64,000 nucleotides of DNA from Actinoallomurus iriomotensis (GTDB lineage Bacteria > Actinomycetota > Actinomycetes > Streptosporangiales > Streptosporangiaceae), in contig NZ_BSTJ01000011.1 in the NCBI RefSeq assembly GCF_030269445.1, forward strand, positions 124,001 to 188,000. The letters run 5' to 3'. Numbering within the stretch: position 1 is the first letter of the stretch; each line of letters starts with the position of its first letter. Of the stretch, positions 1 through 8,156 are shown piece by piece. The translations under genes and the position numbers were made by a program. Below the pieces are notes generated by a model, which ran no database searches, was not told the DNA's origin, and saw nothing but the letters and a program-made list of their open reading frames with translations.

Positions 1-763
1 GCGCCGGGCCGAGCGAGCCGTAGAAGCCCGCGAGCGCCCACACCGCGAACAGGATCGGCGCGGCGGCGAGCACGGGTCCGCGCAGGCCGGGTGGCACCGC
101 GAGTTCGGGCACGAGAGCGGCGCGCCCGCCCGGCCGGCGGGTGACGGTCTCCGGCATCAGGACCACACCGACGCCCTGCAGGACGAACGTGCCGATGAGC
201 ACCAGATAGACGAGGTGCGTCGGCGCCGGCGCGTACTGGACGAGCAGCCCGGACAGCAGGACGCCGGCGCCGGTGCCCATCCCCGGCGTGGCGGCATTGG
301 TGATCGCGCCGCGTCTGGGGTGTACGTCGAGCATCGCCGCGCCCAGCGCGCCGAGGGCCCCGCCGGTGGAGATTCCTTGGAGCAGCCGGCCGGCGAGCAG
401 GGCGCCGACGCCGCCCGCGGTGGCGAGCACGACCGTCGCGACCGTCTGTACGGCGAGCGCGGCCAGCAGCACCGGCCGGCGGCCGACGTGGTCGGACAGG
501 CGGCCCAGCACGAGCAGGGCGAGCAGGACGGCCATCGCGTACACGCCGAAGACGACGGTGGTGGTGATCGGCGAGAAGTGCCACCTTCCCGCGTAAGTGG
601 CGTACAGCGGCGTCGGCGCGCCGGAGGCGGCCAGGAAGGAGACGACGATCGAGGCCGGCAGCGCCAGCGCGCCGCGCCGGGGACGCCGTTCGGCGACCGG
701 CGGCGCGATGGCCTCCCGTCCCGCGGGGCCGCGCATGCCGTGGTCGGTGATGGGTTCGGTCAT
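1..763 (-). CDS. MFS transporter, C-terminus cut by window edge
   Basis: Major facilitator permease, probably a proton-driven exporter in the cytoplasmic membrane. The visible 254 residues begin at ATG 763 with a short charged tail, then hydrophobic helices. The MFS loop 2-3 signature is visible as GRLSDHVGRRPVLL, followed by a glycine-rich helix (LLAGRLLQGISTGGALGAL) typical of drug-exporter subfamilies. The reading frame stays open to base 1, so the last helices lie outside the window. It is divergent from the GlxA-type regulator at 835, with 71 bp between the starts, so that regulator is the obvious candidate to control it (inference). Substrate not predictable. Confidence 0.85.
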   Translation of the reverse strand, partial: MTEPITDHGMRGPAGREAIAPPVAERRPRRGALALPASIVVSFLAASGAPTPLYATYAGRWHFSPITTTVVFGVYAMAVLLALLVLGRLSDHVGRRPVLLAALAVQTVATVVLATAGGVGALLAGRLLQGISTGGALGALGAAMLDVHPRRGAITNAATPGMGTGAGVLLSGLLVQYAPAPTHLVYLVLIGTFVLQGVGVVLMPETVTRRPGGRAALVPELAVPPGLRGPVLAAAPILFAVWALAGFYGSLGPA

Positions 764-834
764 ACGTCGAGGTTCGTCCCACCGTGTGTGTATCCGCGAG
801 TGGCGGTATTGCCCATTTTCGCTAGGATCCTGCC

Positions 835-1803
835 ATGTCGGTTCATCGTGTCGCCGTGCTGGCGCTGGACGGCGTGACCCCGCTCGACCTGGCCATTCCC
901 GCGCAAGTGTTCAGCGCGCGGCCGGAGACCCCGTACGAGATGACGCTGTGTGCGCCGACCGATCGGGTGACGACGACCGCCGGCTTCCAGCTGGTCGTGG
1001 GCGGCGGGTTCGACGAGGTCCGCGCCGCGGACACCGTCATCGTGCCGGGCGTCGAGCCGCCCCTGCGGCCGCCACCGCCGGTCGTGCTCGACGCCCTGGC
1101 CGAGGCCCGTGACCGGGGCCGGCGGGTCGTGTCGATCTGCACCGGCGCGTTCGCGCTGGCCGCGGCCGGCGTACTGGACGGACTGCACGCCACCACGCAC
1201 TGGAGGCACATCGACGACCTCGAACGGGAGTTCCCGGCCGTCCAGGCGGACCGCGACGTGCTCTATGTCGACGAGGGGGAGGTGCTCACCTCGGCCGGAG
1301 CGTGCTGCGGCATCGACCTGTGCCTGCACATCGTGCGCCGGGACCTGGGCGCCGTGGTGGCCAACCGGATCGCCCGGGGCCTGGTGGCCGCGCCGCACCG
1401 CGACGGCGGGCAGGCCCAGTACGTGCCCGCGCCGGTGGCCGCGACCGGCGACACCGGTCTCGCCGAGACCCGCGCCTGGGCGTTGCGTCGTCTCGACCGG
1501 TCGCTCTCGGTCGCCGAACTGGCCCGCCACGCCGGCGTGTCACAGCGCTCGTTCATGCGCCGCTTCGCCGAGGAGACGGGCACGACGCCGTTGCAGTGGC
1601 TGGTCAACGCACGGGTCGGCCTGGCGCGGGAACTCCTGGAGACCACCGACCTGTCGATCGACCAGGTGGCGCGCGACTGCGGGCTGGGCACCGCCGCCAA
1701 CCTGCGCCTGCACTTCCGGCGCACGCTGAACACCACCCCGACCGCGTACCGGCGCACCTTCACGCGCGGTGCCGGAGCCCAGGACCTCCAGGCCACCGGC
1801 TGA
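835..1803 (+). CDS. GlxA-family transcriptional regulator (DJ-1/PfpI + AraC HTH)
   Basis: 322-residue cytoplasmic DNA-binding regulator. Residues 1-190 form a DJ-1/PfpI-like domain with the nucleophile-elbow cysteine in SICTGAFALAAAG (Cys about 102). Residues about 213-312 carry an AraC-type double helix-turn-helix (SVAELARHAGVSQRSFMRRF, then a second HTH ending in the usual PTAYRRTF). Length and order match the GlxA family. The ATG at 835 follows a weak GGATCC ribosome site. It is divergent from the MFS exporter and convergent (19 bp gap) with the methyltransferase. These regulators often activate a divergent neighbour; the effector cannot be read from sequence. Confidence 0.92.
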   Translation: MSVHRVAVLALDGVTPLDLAIPAQVFSARPETPYEMTLCAPTDRVTTTAGFQLVVGGGFDEVRAADTVIVPGVEPPLRPPPPVVLDALAEARDRGRRVVSICTGAFALAAAGVLDGLHATTHWRHIDDLEREFPAVQADRDVLYVDEGEVLTSAGACCGIDLCLHIVRRDLGAVVANRIARGLVAAPHRDGGQAQYVPAPVAATGDTGLAETRAWALRRLDRSLSVAELARHAGVSQRSFMRRFAEETGTTPLQWLVNARVGLARELLETTDLSIDQVARDCGLGTAANLRLHFRRTLNTTPTAYRRTFTRGAGAQDLQATG

Positions 1804-1822
1804 GCGACGACGGTGGACGGGG

Positions 1823-2623
1823 TCAGGGCTTGCGGCCGACCGCGCCGTACAGCCAGCACGGTTGGGGCACCGGGGCTTCGGCGTCGGGGCGCCACTCGTT
1901 CAGCATGACCAGGCCGGGAGGCGCGAGCTCGAACCCGTCGAAGAAGCGCGCGATCTCGGCCCGCGGCCGGAAGTGGATCGGCGTGGGCGTGGTCGCGTAG
2001 ACGGCTTCCGTCTGCGCCACCATCTCCGGCGACAGGCCGTCCGTCGTGGCGTGCGTGGCGGTGAAGTGGCTGCCCGGCGCGAGCGCGTCATGCAGGCGGC
2101 CCATGACGTACGGCCGCTCCTCCAGGGTGAGGAAGTGGACCATTGCGATCATCAGCACGCCGACCGGCTGGTCGAAGTCGATGAACTTGGTGGTCTCCGG
2201 GTGTTCGAGTACCTCGGCCGGCCGGTGCATGTCGGCGGTGACGACCGTGGTGTGGCTGTCGGCGGCGAGCAGCGCCCGGCCGTGGTTGAGCACGACGGGA
2301 TCGTTGTCGACGTAGACGACCCGCGCGGACGGGTCGACCTCCTGCGCGATCTCGTGCGTGTTGCCGACCGTGGGCAGCCCCGAACCGATGTCGATGAACT
2401 GCCGGACGCCCTGCTGTGCCATGTAGCGCACGGCGCGCCGGAGGAAGGCGCGGTTCTGGTGCGCGACCTGACGGGTCCCGGGCATCGCCTCTTCGACCCG
2501 GTCGACGGCGTCCCGATCCACCTGGTAGTTGTCCTTGCCGCCCAGGTAGTAGTCGTACATCCGGGCGACGCTCGGCCTGTTGGTGTCCAGGCGCCCAGGC
2601 GCGCGTTCGCCGCGGTCCGGCAC
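1823..2623 (-). CDS. SAM-dependent methyltransferase, DUF574 (Methyltransf_19) family
   Basis: 266-residue actinomycete-type class I methyltransferase. The family's N-terminal signature RMYDYYLGGKDNY lies at residues 21-33. The glycine-rich SAM loop (FIDIGSGLPT) is near 76-85, with an acidic strand end VVYVDNDPVV near 104-113. The family is very abundant in streptomycetes and relatives, and its substrates are mostly unknown. The gene stands alone between a convergent GlxA regulator and a tandem hypothetical gene, so context gives no substrate. ATG start at 2623; the C-terminus ends in the typical WLYGAVGRK. Confidence 0.93.
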   Translation of the reverse strand: MPDRGERAPGRLDTNRPSVARMYDYYLGGKDNYQVDRDAVDRVEEAMPGTRQVAHQNRAFLRRAVRYMAQQGVRQFIDIGSGLPTVGNTHEIAQEVDPSARVVYVDNDPVVLNHGRALLAADSHTTVVTADMHRPAEVLEHPETTKFIDFDQPVGVLMIAMVHFLTLEERPYVMGRLHDALAPGSHFTATHATTDGLSPEMVAQTEAVYATTPTPIHFRPRAEIARFFDGFELAPPGLVMLNEWRPDAEAPVPQPCWLYGAVGRKP

Positions 2624-2733
2624 GGCATGACCTCCTCGGGCGATCGGGCGGGCGATCAGACTTTAGACGATCAGCCCGGCCGGGGGTCGACGTAAGGGGA
2701 CTTCGCCCCCAGGTCACCGGCCCAGGGGAGCGG

Positions 2734-3408
2734 CTACCCCACTCTCGTCGCGTCGACGGAGTTCGACACCTGTAGCGCGCCGGATGGAAGTCCTTTGAAC
2801 TCGTCGCCCCGCTTCATGTAGTCCGCCATGAGCTTATCGGCCTTCGCGTCGGCGTCCACGATGAACAACGACCTTTCGGGGCCTACGTCGAGATCCTTGA
2901 AGGACCGGGGAATCGAATAACCGGGCCTGTTCGGCGCGAGTCGCTCCCACGGGGACTGCAGCGGAGGCCCCTTCCGGCCGGGGAACTGCGCGACCAGCCA
3001 CAGTCGGTGTCCCGCCTGCGGCTGTCTGGTCACCTGCACACTGATCGTTCGCTCCAGGTCCCTTCCGGTGCCGCTGATCGCGATCGTCGCCTGCACCGGC
3101 GAGTCGCCTTCCGCGGTGGCGGACACGCTCGGAGCCGGAGCGGACGAAGGCGCGGGCGGCGAGGAACCTCCCTGCGTCGGTGAGACGGCCGGCCCTGCGG
3201 CGGGCGGAGGTGTGGCGGGGCCGCCCCCCGAACCGGCTCCCGGATCGCCGAGGCCCCGCGGATTCACCGTCCAGCCGAATGCCGCGATCGTGGCGGCCAT
3301 GGCCAGCGTCAGAACTAACAGCAGGGACATGACGGCGAACTGTTTCCTGCTCGGCATCGAGTACCCGAAACGTTTTCCGACATTCCACGCCATTCGCCAG
3401 TGCATCAT
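2734..3408 (-). CDS. Hypothetical membrane-anchored protein with Pro/Ser-rich linker
   Basis: 224-residue protein, no family recognised. A basic cytoplasmic N-terminus of about 25 residues precedes one hydrophobic segment (about 26-48, VMSLLLVLTLAMAATIAAF). A Pro/Ala/Ser-rich linker (about 50-100) follows, then an extracytoplasmic domain of about 120 residues starting near VQATIAISGTG. That domain contains tryptophans and a GHRLWLVAQFPG segment suggestive of a small beta-rich fold. Probably a type II membrane protein at the cell surface. The ATG at 3408 is the first of two near-adjacent ATGs. It is followed on its own strand by a small GGGG-CCCC hairpin near 2696-2709 that could end transcription. 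Confidence 0.7.
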   Translation of the reverse strand: MMHWRMAWNVGKRFGYSMPSRKQFAVMSLLLVLTLAMAATIAAFGWTVNPRGLGDPGAGSGGGPATPPPAAGPAVSPTQGGSSPPAPSSAPAPSVSATAEGDSPVQATIAISGTGRDLERTISVQVTRQPQAGHRLWLVAQFPGRKGPPLQSPWERLAPNRPGYSIPRSFKDLDVGPERSLFIVDADAKADKLMADYMKRGDEFKGLPSGALQVSNSVDATRVG

Positions 3409-3488
3409 TGTCGTTCCTACCTGGGATGCGCGAGGGCGTCCAGCGGTTCACTCGGGCCGGCATGCTCACACGAGAGGAGGACGCCCTC

Positions 3489-4472
3489 TCATCTCGTTCC
3501 GAGGCCATCGGCCCGCCGGCTGTGGAAAGTGCGGCGGTACGTGTCGGGTGGCACGCCGACCGTTCGGTTGAAATGGCGGCGGAGCGTCGTCGCGGTGCCC
3601 ATGCCGGTGGCCTCCGCGATGGCGTCGATGCTCTCGTCGGTGGTCTCCAGGAGTTCCTGGGCCCGGCGGATCCGCTGGGTCAGCAGCCACTGCAGCGGGG
3701 TGGTGCCGGTCATCGACCTGAAGTGGCGGCCGAGGTGGCGTGAGCTCATGTTCGCCCGGCGGGCCAGATCCTCCACCGTCAACGGCTGGTCCAGCCGCTG
3801 GGCCGCCCAGGCGAGCAGCTCGCTCAGGGGGTGGTCGCGCTGTTCGGGCACCGGGGTGGCGACGAACTGGGCCTGCCCGCCGGGGCGGTGCGGCGGTACG
3901 ACCAGCCTCCGGGCGACCGCGTTGGCGACCGCCGAGCCGTGGTCACGGCGGACCAGGTGCAGGCACAGATCCATCGCGGCGGCCTTGCCGGCGGAGGTGA
4001 GCACGCTGCCGTTGTCGACGTACAGGACGTCCGGGTCGACCTCGACCCGGGGAAAGCGGGTGGCCAGCGCCCGGGTGTGCGCCCAGTGCGTGGTGGCGCG
4101 CCGCCCGTCCAGCAGGCCGGCGGCGGCCAGTACGAAGGCGCCCGTGCAGAGGGAGGCCACCCTCGCGCCGGCCTCGTGGGCTCCGCGTACGGCGTCGACG
4201 ACGTCCACCGGCGGGTCCTCGTCGACGTCGGCCCAGCCGGGCACGATCACGGTGTCGGCCAGCGCGAGCCGGTCGAGTCCGCAGTCCGGTTCGAGCAGGA
4301 AGCGGCCGTCGGCCCGGACGTCGCCCGTCCCGCAGATGACGAGCTCGTACCAGGGCTCGACCGGGACCGGCGGCGCGGAGCTGAACAGCTCGCACGCCAG
4401 GGCCAGTTCGAAGTGCAGGATCCCGTCGGCGATGACCACCGCGACTGTGCTCACGTCCGGAATTGTATGCAT
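3489..4472 (-). CDS. GlxA-family transcriptional regulator (DJ-1/PfpI + AraC HTH)
   Basis: 327-residue paralogue of the regulator at 835. The N-terminal DJ-1/PfpI domain has SLCTGAFVLAAAG (Cys about 109), and the C-terminal AraC double HTH begins near 217 (TVEDLARRANMSSRHLGRHF) and ends with PDTYRRTFHSR. It is divergent from the saccharopine-dehydrogenase-like gene (80 bp between starts), which is its likely target (inference). ATG 4472 is chosen over an internal GTG because it includes the whole first beta-strand; the ribosome site is weak. Confidence 0.92.
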   Translation of the reverse strand: MHTIPDVSTVAVVIADGILHFELALACELFSSAPPVPVEPWYELVICGTGDVRADGRFLLEPDCGLDRLALADTVIVPGWADVDEDPPVDVVDAVRGAHEAGARVASLCTGAFVLAAAGLLDGRRATTHWAHTRALATRFPRVEVDPDVLYVDNGSVLTSAGKAAAMDLCLHLVRRDHGSAVANAVARRLVVPPHRPGGQAQFVATPVPEQRDHPLSELLAWAAQRLDQPLTVEDLARRANMSSRHLGRHFRSMTGTTPLQWLLTQRIRRAQELLETTDESIDAIAEATGMGTATTLRRHFNRTVGVPPDTYRRTFHSRRADGLGTR

Positions 4473-4552
4473 CGTGTCGTTCCAGACGCTCGCGCGGGGA
4501 TCCGGGCGGTCGCCACGATGTCCGGAACGAGCTACCGGACAGGGGAGAGCTG

Positions 4553-5644
4553 ATGGGAACGGGTCGTACGGTGGTGGTCTTCGGCGCGTACGGGCACACC
4601 GGCCGTTTCGTGGTGGCGGAGCTGCTGGAGCGCGGGTTCGTCCCCGTTCTGGCCGGCCGGGATCCGGAGAAACTCGGCGCTCTGGCCGCGTCGCACCCGG
4701 GACTCGACGCCCGGCGGGCGTCGGTCGACGACCCGGCGTCCCTCGACCGCGCGCTGGCCGGCGCGGACGCCGTGATCAACTGTGCCGGGCCCTTCGCCGC
4801 CACTGCCGCCCCGGTGATCGAGGCGGCCCTGCGCGGCGGAGTGCCGTACGTCGACGTCGCGGCCGAGATCGAGGCCATCGTCGACACGTTCGCGCACTTC
4901 GCCGACCGCGCCCGCGCGGCGGGAGCCGCGGTCGTGCCCGCGATGGCCTTCTACGGCGGGCTCGCCGACCTGCTGGTCACGGCCGCGATGGACGAGTGGA
5001 CCGGCGCCGATGAGGTGCACGTCGCGTACGGCCTCGACAGCTGGCACCCCACGTACGGGACGCGTGCCGCGGGCGCGGTCTCCCGGCAGCGGCGGGACGG
5101 CCGGCGGGTCCGCTACGCCCGCGGTCGGCTGGAGTACCGCGACGACGAGCCGCCGGCCCACAAGTGGGTCTTCCCCGATCCGATGGGCGCCCGCGACGTG
5201 ATCGGGGAGTTCACGATGGCCGACGTCGTGACCATTCCCAGCCACGTGTCCGTCCCGGAGGTGCGCACGTACATGACCGTCGAGGCGGCCAGGGACGTGG
5301 CCTCCCCGGACACACCGGCCCCGGTCGCGGCCGACGAACACGGGCGGTCCGCGCAGTCGTTCGTCGTCGACGTCGTCGTGCGCTCGGGCGTACGGGAACG
5401 GCGCGCGGCGGCGTACGGCCGGGACATCTACGCCGTCACCGCACCGCTCGCCGTGGAGGCCGTCCACCGGATCCTCACCGGCAGGACCAGAACGGCCGGC
5501 GTCGCCTCGGCCGGGGAGATCTTCGACGCGCCGGACTTCCTGACGGCCCTGGCACCGCACATCACGGTCGACCTCGGTCGGACGGACGCCGCCGAACTGA
5601 GGCCGGACCCCCGCCGGGCGATCGGCGTGCCGGGAGCCGAGTGA
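4553..5644 (+). CDS. Saccharopine dehydrogenase-like NAD(P)-binding oxidoreductase
   Basis: 363-residue oxidoreductase. An N-terminal Rossmann fold binds NAD(P): VVVFGAYGHTGRF at about 6-18, with the second strand ending in LAGRDPEKL. The fold and length match the short saccharopine-dehydrogenase-like/trans-acting enoyl reductase group, not the bifunctional lysine enzymes. The in-frame reading extends upstream, but ATG 4553 is preceded by a good AGGGGAGAG ribosome site and gives the usual N-terminus. Likely under the divergent GlxA regulator. Substrate unknown; the catalytic domain has no motif that separates lysine metabolism from secondary metabolism. Confidence 0.85.
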   Translation: MGTGRTVVVFGAYGHTGRFVVAELLERGFVPVLAGRDPEKLGALAASHPGLDARRASVDDPASLDRALAGADAVINCAGPFAATAAPVIEAALRGGVPYVDVAAEIEAIVDTFAHFADRARAAGAAVVPAMAFYGGLADLLVTAAMDEWTGADEVHVAYGLDSWHPTYGTRAAGAVSRQRRDGRRVRYARGRLEYRDDEPPAHKWVFPDPMGARDVIGEFTMADVVTIPSHVSVPEVRTYMTVEAARDVASPDTPAPVAADEHGRSAQSFVVDVVVRSGVRERRAAAYGRDIYAVTAPLAVEAVHRILTGRTRTAGVASAGEIFDAPDFLTALAPHITVDLGRTDAAELRPDPRRAIGVPGAE

Positions 5645-5783
5645 CTCCCTTCGCCGGGGCAGCGGCAAGATCGTTGAGTCACGCGGTGGCGAGGCGGGCG
5701 GCGGTGAGGGCGCTGTTGACGGAGACCTCACCGCGCATGCCCGGGGCCGCCCCCATGTCCCCGACGAGGCGGCGGAGCTCAGG

Positions 5784-6386
5784 TCATTTGATCCGGAAGG
5801 CGTTGAGGGTTCGCCGGATGAGGTAGGACCATTCGTCGCGGGTGCGGGCCTTGTCCTCCTCGGCTGCGTCGGCCAGGGCCAGGCCGGCCCCGCCGAGGAT
5901 CCAGAAGCAGAAGCGCACCGTGCTCTCGATCGCCCGGTTCTCGACGTAACCCGCGTCGACCAGGGCGTGAATGAACCCTTCGACGAGCCCGTAGGCGTAC
6001 TTCTCCTCGGTCTCGTGCCAGCGCTGCCACCCCAGCGCGGTCGGGCCCTCCTGCCACACCAGCCGTCCGTACGCCGGGTCGCAGCACTTGTCGAGGAAGG
6101 CGTCCAGGGCGAGCAGCGCCGCGTCCCACGGATCCGCTGCGGTCGCCGCCGCGGCGATCTCGTCGAACGCGCGTTTCTCCTGGTCGTCGAGGACGGCCTC
6201 GAAGAGTGCCTGCTTGTCGGCGAAGTGGTGGTACACGGCGCCGCGGGTCACCCGGGTGGCCGACGCGACGTGCTCCAGGGACGTCGCGGTGTACCCGCGC
6301 TCCGCGAACAGCCTGGTCGCCTGTTCCAGAATCGCGGCCCTGGTGGCCTCGGAGTAGGCCTCGCGTCGACTCTTGACAGGCGGCAT
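5784..6386 (-). CDS. TetR-family transcriptional repressor
   Basis: 200-residue TetR regulator. The N-terminal HTH spans about 15-60 (AILEQATRLFAERGY, then VTRGAVYHHFADKQALFEAV, the recognition-helix signature). The C-terminal ligand domain is all-helical and includes a WQEGPTALGWQRWHE segment. It is divergent from the 158-residue gene and the P450, with 58 bp between starts. That gap contains a perfect inverted repeat at 6402-6418, a likely autoregulatory operator, so the regulator probably represses the P450 unit until a ligand arrives (inference). Confidence 0.95.
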   Translation of the reverse strand: MPPVKSRREAYSEATRAAILEQATRLFAERGYTATSLEHVASATRVTRGAVYHHFADKQALFEAVLDDQEKRAFDEIAAAATAADPWDAALLALDAFLDKCCDPAYGRLVWQEGPTALGWQRWHETEEKYAYGLVEGFIHALVDAGYVENRAIESTVRFCFWILGGAGLALADAAEEDKARTRDEWSYLIRRTLNAFRIK

Positions 6387-6401
6387 ACGGTGAGTCTATT
6401 G

Positions 6402-6418
6402 ACATACACAGAGTATGT
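6402..6418. promoter_or_regulatory. Palindrome, probable TetR operator
   Basis: Perfect 6-bp arms ACATAC / GTATGT separated by 5 bp, lying in the 58-bp divergent gap between the TetR gene and the small ORF/P450 unit. A related direct repeat, GAGTATGTGAC at 6411 and GAGTAGGTGAC at 6429, overlaps it. The position fits simultaneous control of both promoters. Operator assignment is inferred from symmetry and place. Confidence 0.55.
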
Positions 6419-6444
6419 GACATTCAAAGAGTAGGTGACCGTGC

Positions 6445-6921
6445 ATGGAGGGTTGGGAACAGGCTCGGCGCAGGTACCGGCTGGTGCACGACGTCGCCGG
6501 GGACGTCGCGAGGAACGGGCCGGGAGCGGTCGCCGAGTGGCTGCCCGCGATCGAGGCGGAGTTCGGCGACCTCGGCGAGCTGTTGCACGACGTCCAGCGG
6601 CGTCTCCAGACCGCCGCCGAGGCACGGCTGGACGCCCTGATCGAGGCGCCTCCCGCCCACCCGGAGGCGTCGGTCATGGCGGTCCTCGACGAGGTCGCCG
6701 AGACCCATCCGGACCTGCGGCGCCTGGTGGACGCGTACGCGAGCCACCCCGCCGTCGCCGAGGGCACCGCCCGGTTCCACCGGGCCGTACGCGCCGCCAC
6801 CGGCGTCGACCTCACCCAGGTCCGGTCCGACCGCTCGCGGTACGAAGAGAAGGGATCCAGTCGTGACCGAAAGCCCGCCTTCCGCCTTGGTCTTCGACCC
6901 GTTTGCGCCTGGCTTCACTGA
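6445..6921 (+). CDS. Small hypothetical protein preceding a P450
   Basis: 158-residue, charged, helix-rich protein with no recognised domain. It is rich in Ala, Glu and Arg and has no signal peptide or membrane segment. The first 130 residues look well formed (WLPAIEAEFGDLGELLHDV). The last 20 or so (KPAFRLGLRPVCAWLH) are read from DNA that also encodes the P450 start, giving a 59-nt overlap in a different frame. Divergent from TetR and transcribed with the P450, so probably co-regulated. Either the overlap couples translation, or the native stop was lost by a frameshift near 6840. The function could relate to P450 electron supply or substrate handling, but nothing shows this. Confidence 0.6.
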   Translation: MEGWEQARRRYRLVHDVAGDVARNGPGAVAEWLPAIEAEFGDLGELLHDVQRRLQTAAEARLDALIEAPPAHPEASVMAVLDEVAETHPDLRRLVDAYASHPAVAEGTARFHRAVRAATGVDLTQVRSDRSRYEEKGSSRDRKPAFRLGLRPVCAWLH

Positions 6922-8089
6922 CGATCCGTATCCCCACTACGCCGAGATGCGCGACGGCGCGCCGGTGCATCAGCACCCAGTCGGGTTCTGGCTGCTCACC
7001 CGGTACGAGGACGTCTCGTGGCTGCTGCGGGCCGGCCTCTCGGTCGAGGACCGCAACCTGGCCGAGAGCAGCCCGTTCCGGATGATGCAGGAGGCCATGT
7101 ACGGCGACCGGCTGCCGCGATTCGACGCCCGGTCCATGCTGGACCGGGACCCGCCGGACCACACCCGCCTGCGCCGGCTGGTCGCCAAGGCGTTCACCCC
7201 TCGTGCGGTACGGGCCCTGCGGCCCCACGTCGTCGAGCTGGTCGACGGCATGCTCGACGCGATGGGCCGGGCCCGCCGCGTCGACCTCATCGAGTCCCTC
7301 GCGTTCCCGCTGCCGTTCGCGGTGATCGCCAAGATGCTCGGTACGCCCTCCTCCGACCACGAACGCATCCGGGAGCTGACCGGCGTCGTCGTACGTTCGC
7401 TGGAGCCGGTCGCCGACCCCGACCTGGTCTCGGCGATCGTGGCGGCCGACGCCGAACTGGCCGGCATCGCCGCGGAGATGATCGCCTGGAAACGCGAGAA
7501 CCCCGCGGACGACCTGCTCACCGCCCTCATCAACGCCGAGGACGACGGCGACGTGCTGGGTGAGGAGGAGCTCATCGCCCAGACCCTGCTGCTGTACATC
7601 GCGGGCCATGAGACGACGGTGAACCTCATCGGGGGCGGCGCGCTCGCCCTGCTGCGCGACCCCGGGCAGCAGGCGCTGCTGCGCGACGATCCGGGGCTGG
7701 TCGCGAACGCGGTGGAGGAGATGCTCCGCTACGACAGCCCGGTGCAGGCGAGCCGGCGGATCACCGTCGAACCGGTCACCGTCGGCGGCGTCGAGATCCC
7801 TGCGGGCGCGTTCGTCATGGCGAGTCTCGCGTCGGCCAACAGGGACGAGCGTTTCTGGGGGCCGGACGCCGGTGCGCTGCGGCTGAACCGGGAGAACGCC
7901 CGCCAGCACGTGTCGTTCGGCGCGGGCCCGCACCACTGTCTCGGCGCGTCCCTCGCGCGGATGGAGGCCTGCATCGCCTTCGAACGGCTGACCGCGCGCT
8001 TTCCCCACCTTTCCCAGGACGGTGAGGTGAGGTGGAACGGCCGCATCAACCTGCGCGGTCCGTCACACCTCCCGGTGTCGACCGGCTAG
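6863..8089 (+). CDS. Cytochrome P450 (bacterial class I)
   Basis: 408-residue soluble P450 monooxygenase. The I-helix oxygen-activation motif AGHETT is at 247-252 and the K-helix ExxR is at 286-289 (EMLR). The heme-binding loop FGAGPHHCLGASLAR has its proximal cysteine at about 359. Length is standard and there is no membrane anchor, so it needs ferredoxin and ferredoxin reductase, neither of which is adjacent. Start GTG 6863 follows a GAAGAGAAGGGA ribosome site. Transcribed after the small protein under a divergent TetR, which suggests an inducible xenobiotic or tailoring role (inference). Confidence 0.97.
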   Translation: MTESPPSALVFDPFAPGFTDDPYPHYAEMRDGAPVHQHPVGFWLLTRYEDVSWLLRAGLSVEDRNLAESSPFRMMQEAMYGDRLPRFDARSMLDRDPPDHTRLRRLVAKAFTPRAVRALRPHVVELVDGMLDAMGRARRVDLIESLAFPLPFAVIAKMLGTPSSDHERIRELTGVVVRSLEPVADPDLVSAIVAADAELAGIAAEMIAWKRENPADDLLTALINAEDDGDVLGEEELIAQTLLLYIAGHETTVNLIGGGALALLRDPGQQALLRDDPGLVANAVEEMLRYDSPVQASRRITVEPVTVGGVEIPAGAFVMASLASANRDERFWGPDAGALRLNRENARQHVSFGAGPHHCLGASLARMEACIAFERLTARFPHLSQDGEVRWNGRINLRGPSHLPVSTG

Positions 8090-8156
8090 CGCGGCTTCAT
8101 TCACCGTTCACGCTCGCGGCGGGATCATTCAACAGACATGAATGTATGTTTGAAGG

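Noticed and set aside
5683-5783. In-frame continuation past the TetR stop (about 33 residues)
   Set aside because: It reads without a stop for 33 codons and could be a remnant of another gene, but it has no recognisable motif and is short enough to be chance.
8134-8156. ACAT-GA-ATGT palindrome before the SecY-like gene
   Set aside because: Short and only loosely similar to the TetR operator at 6402; not enough to call a site.
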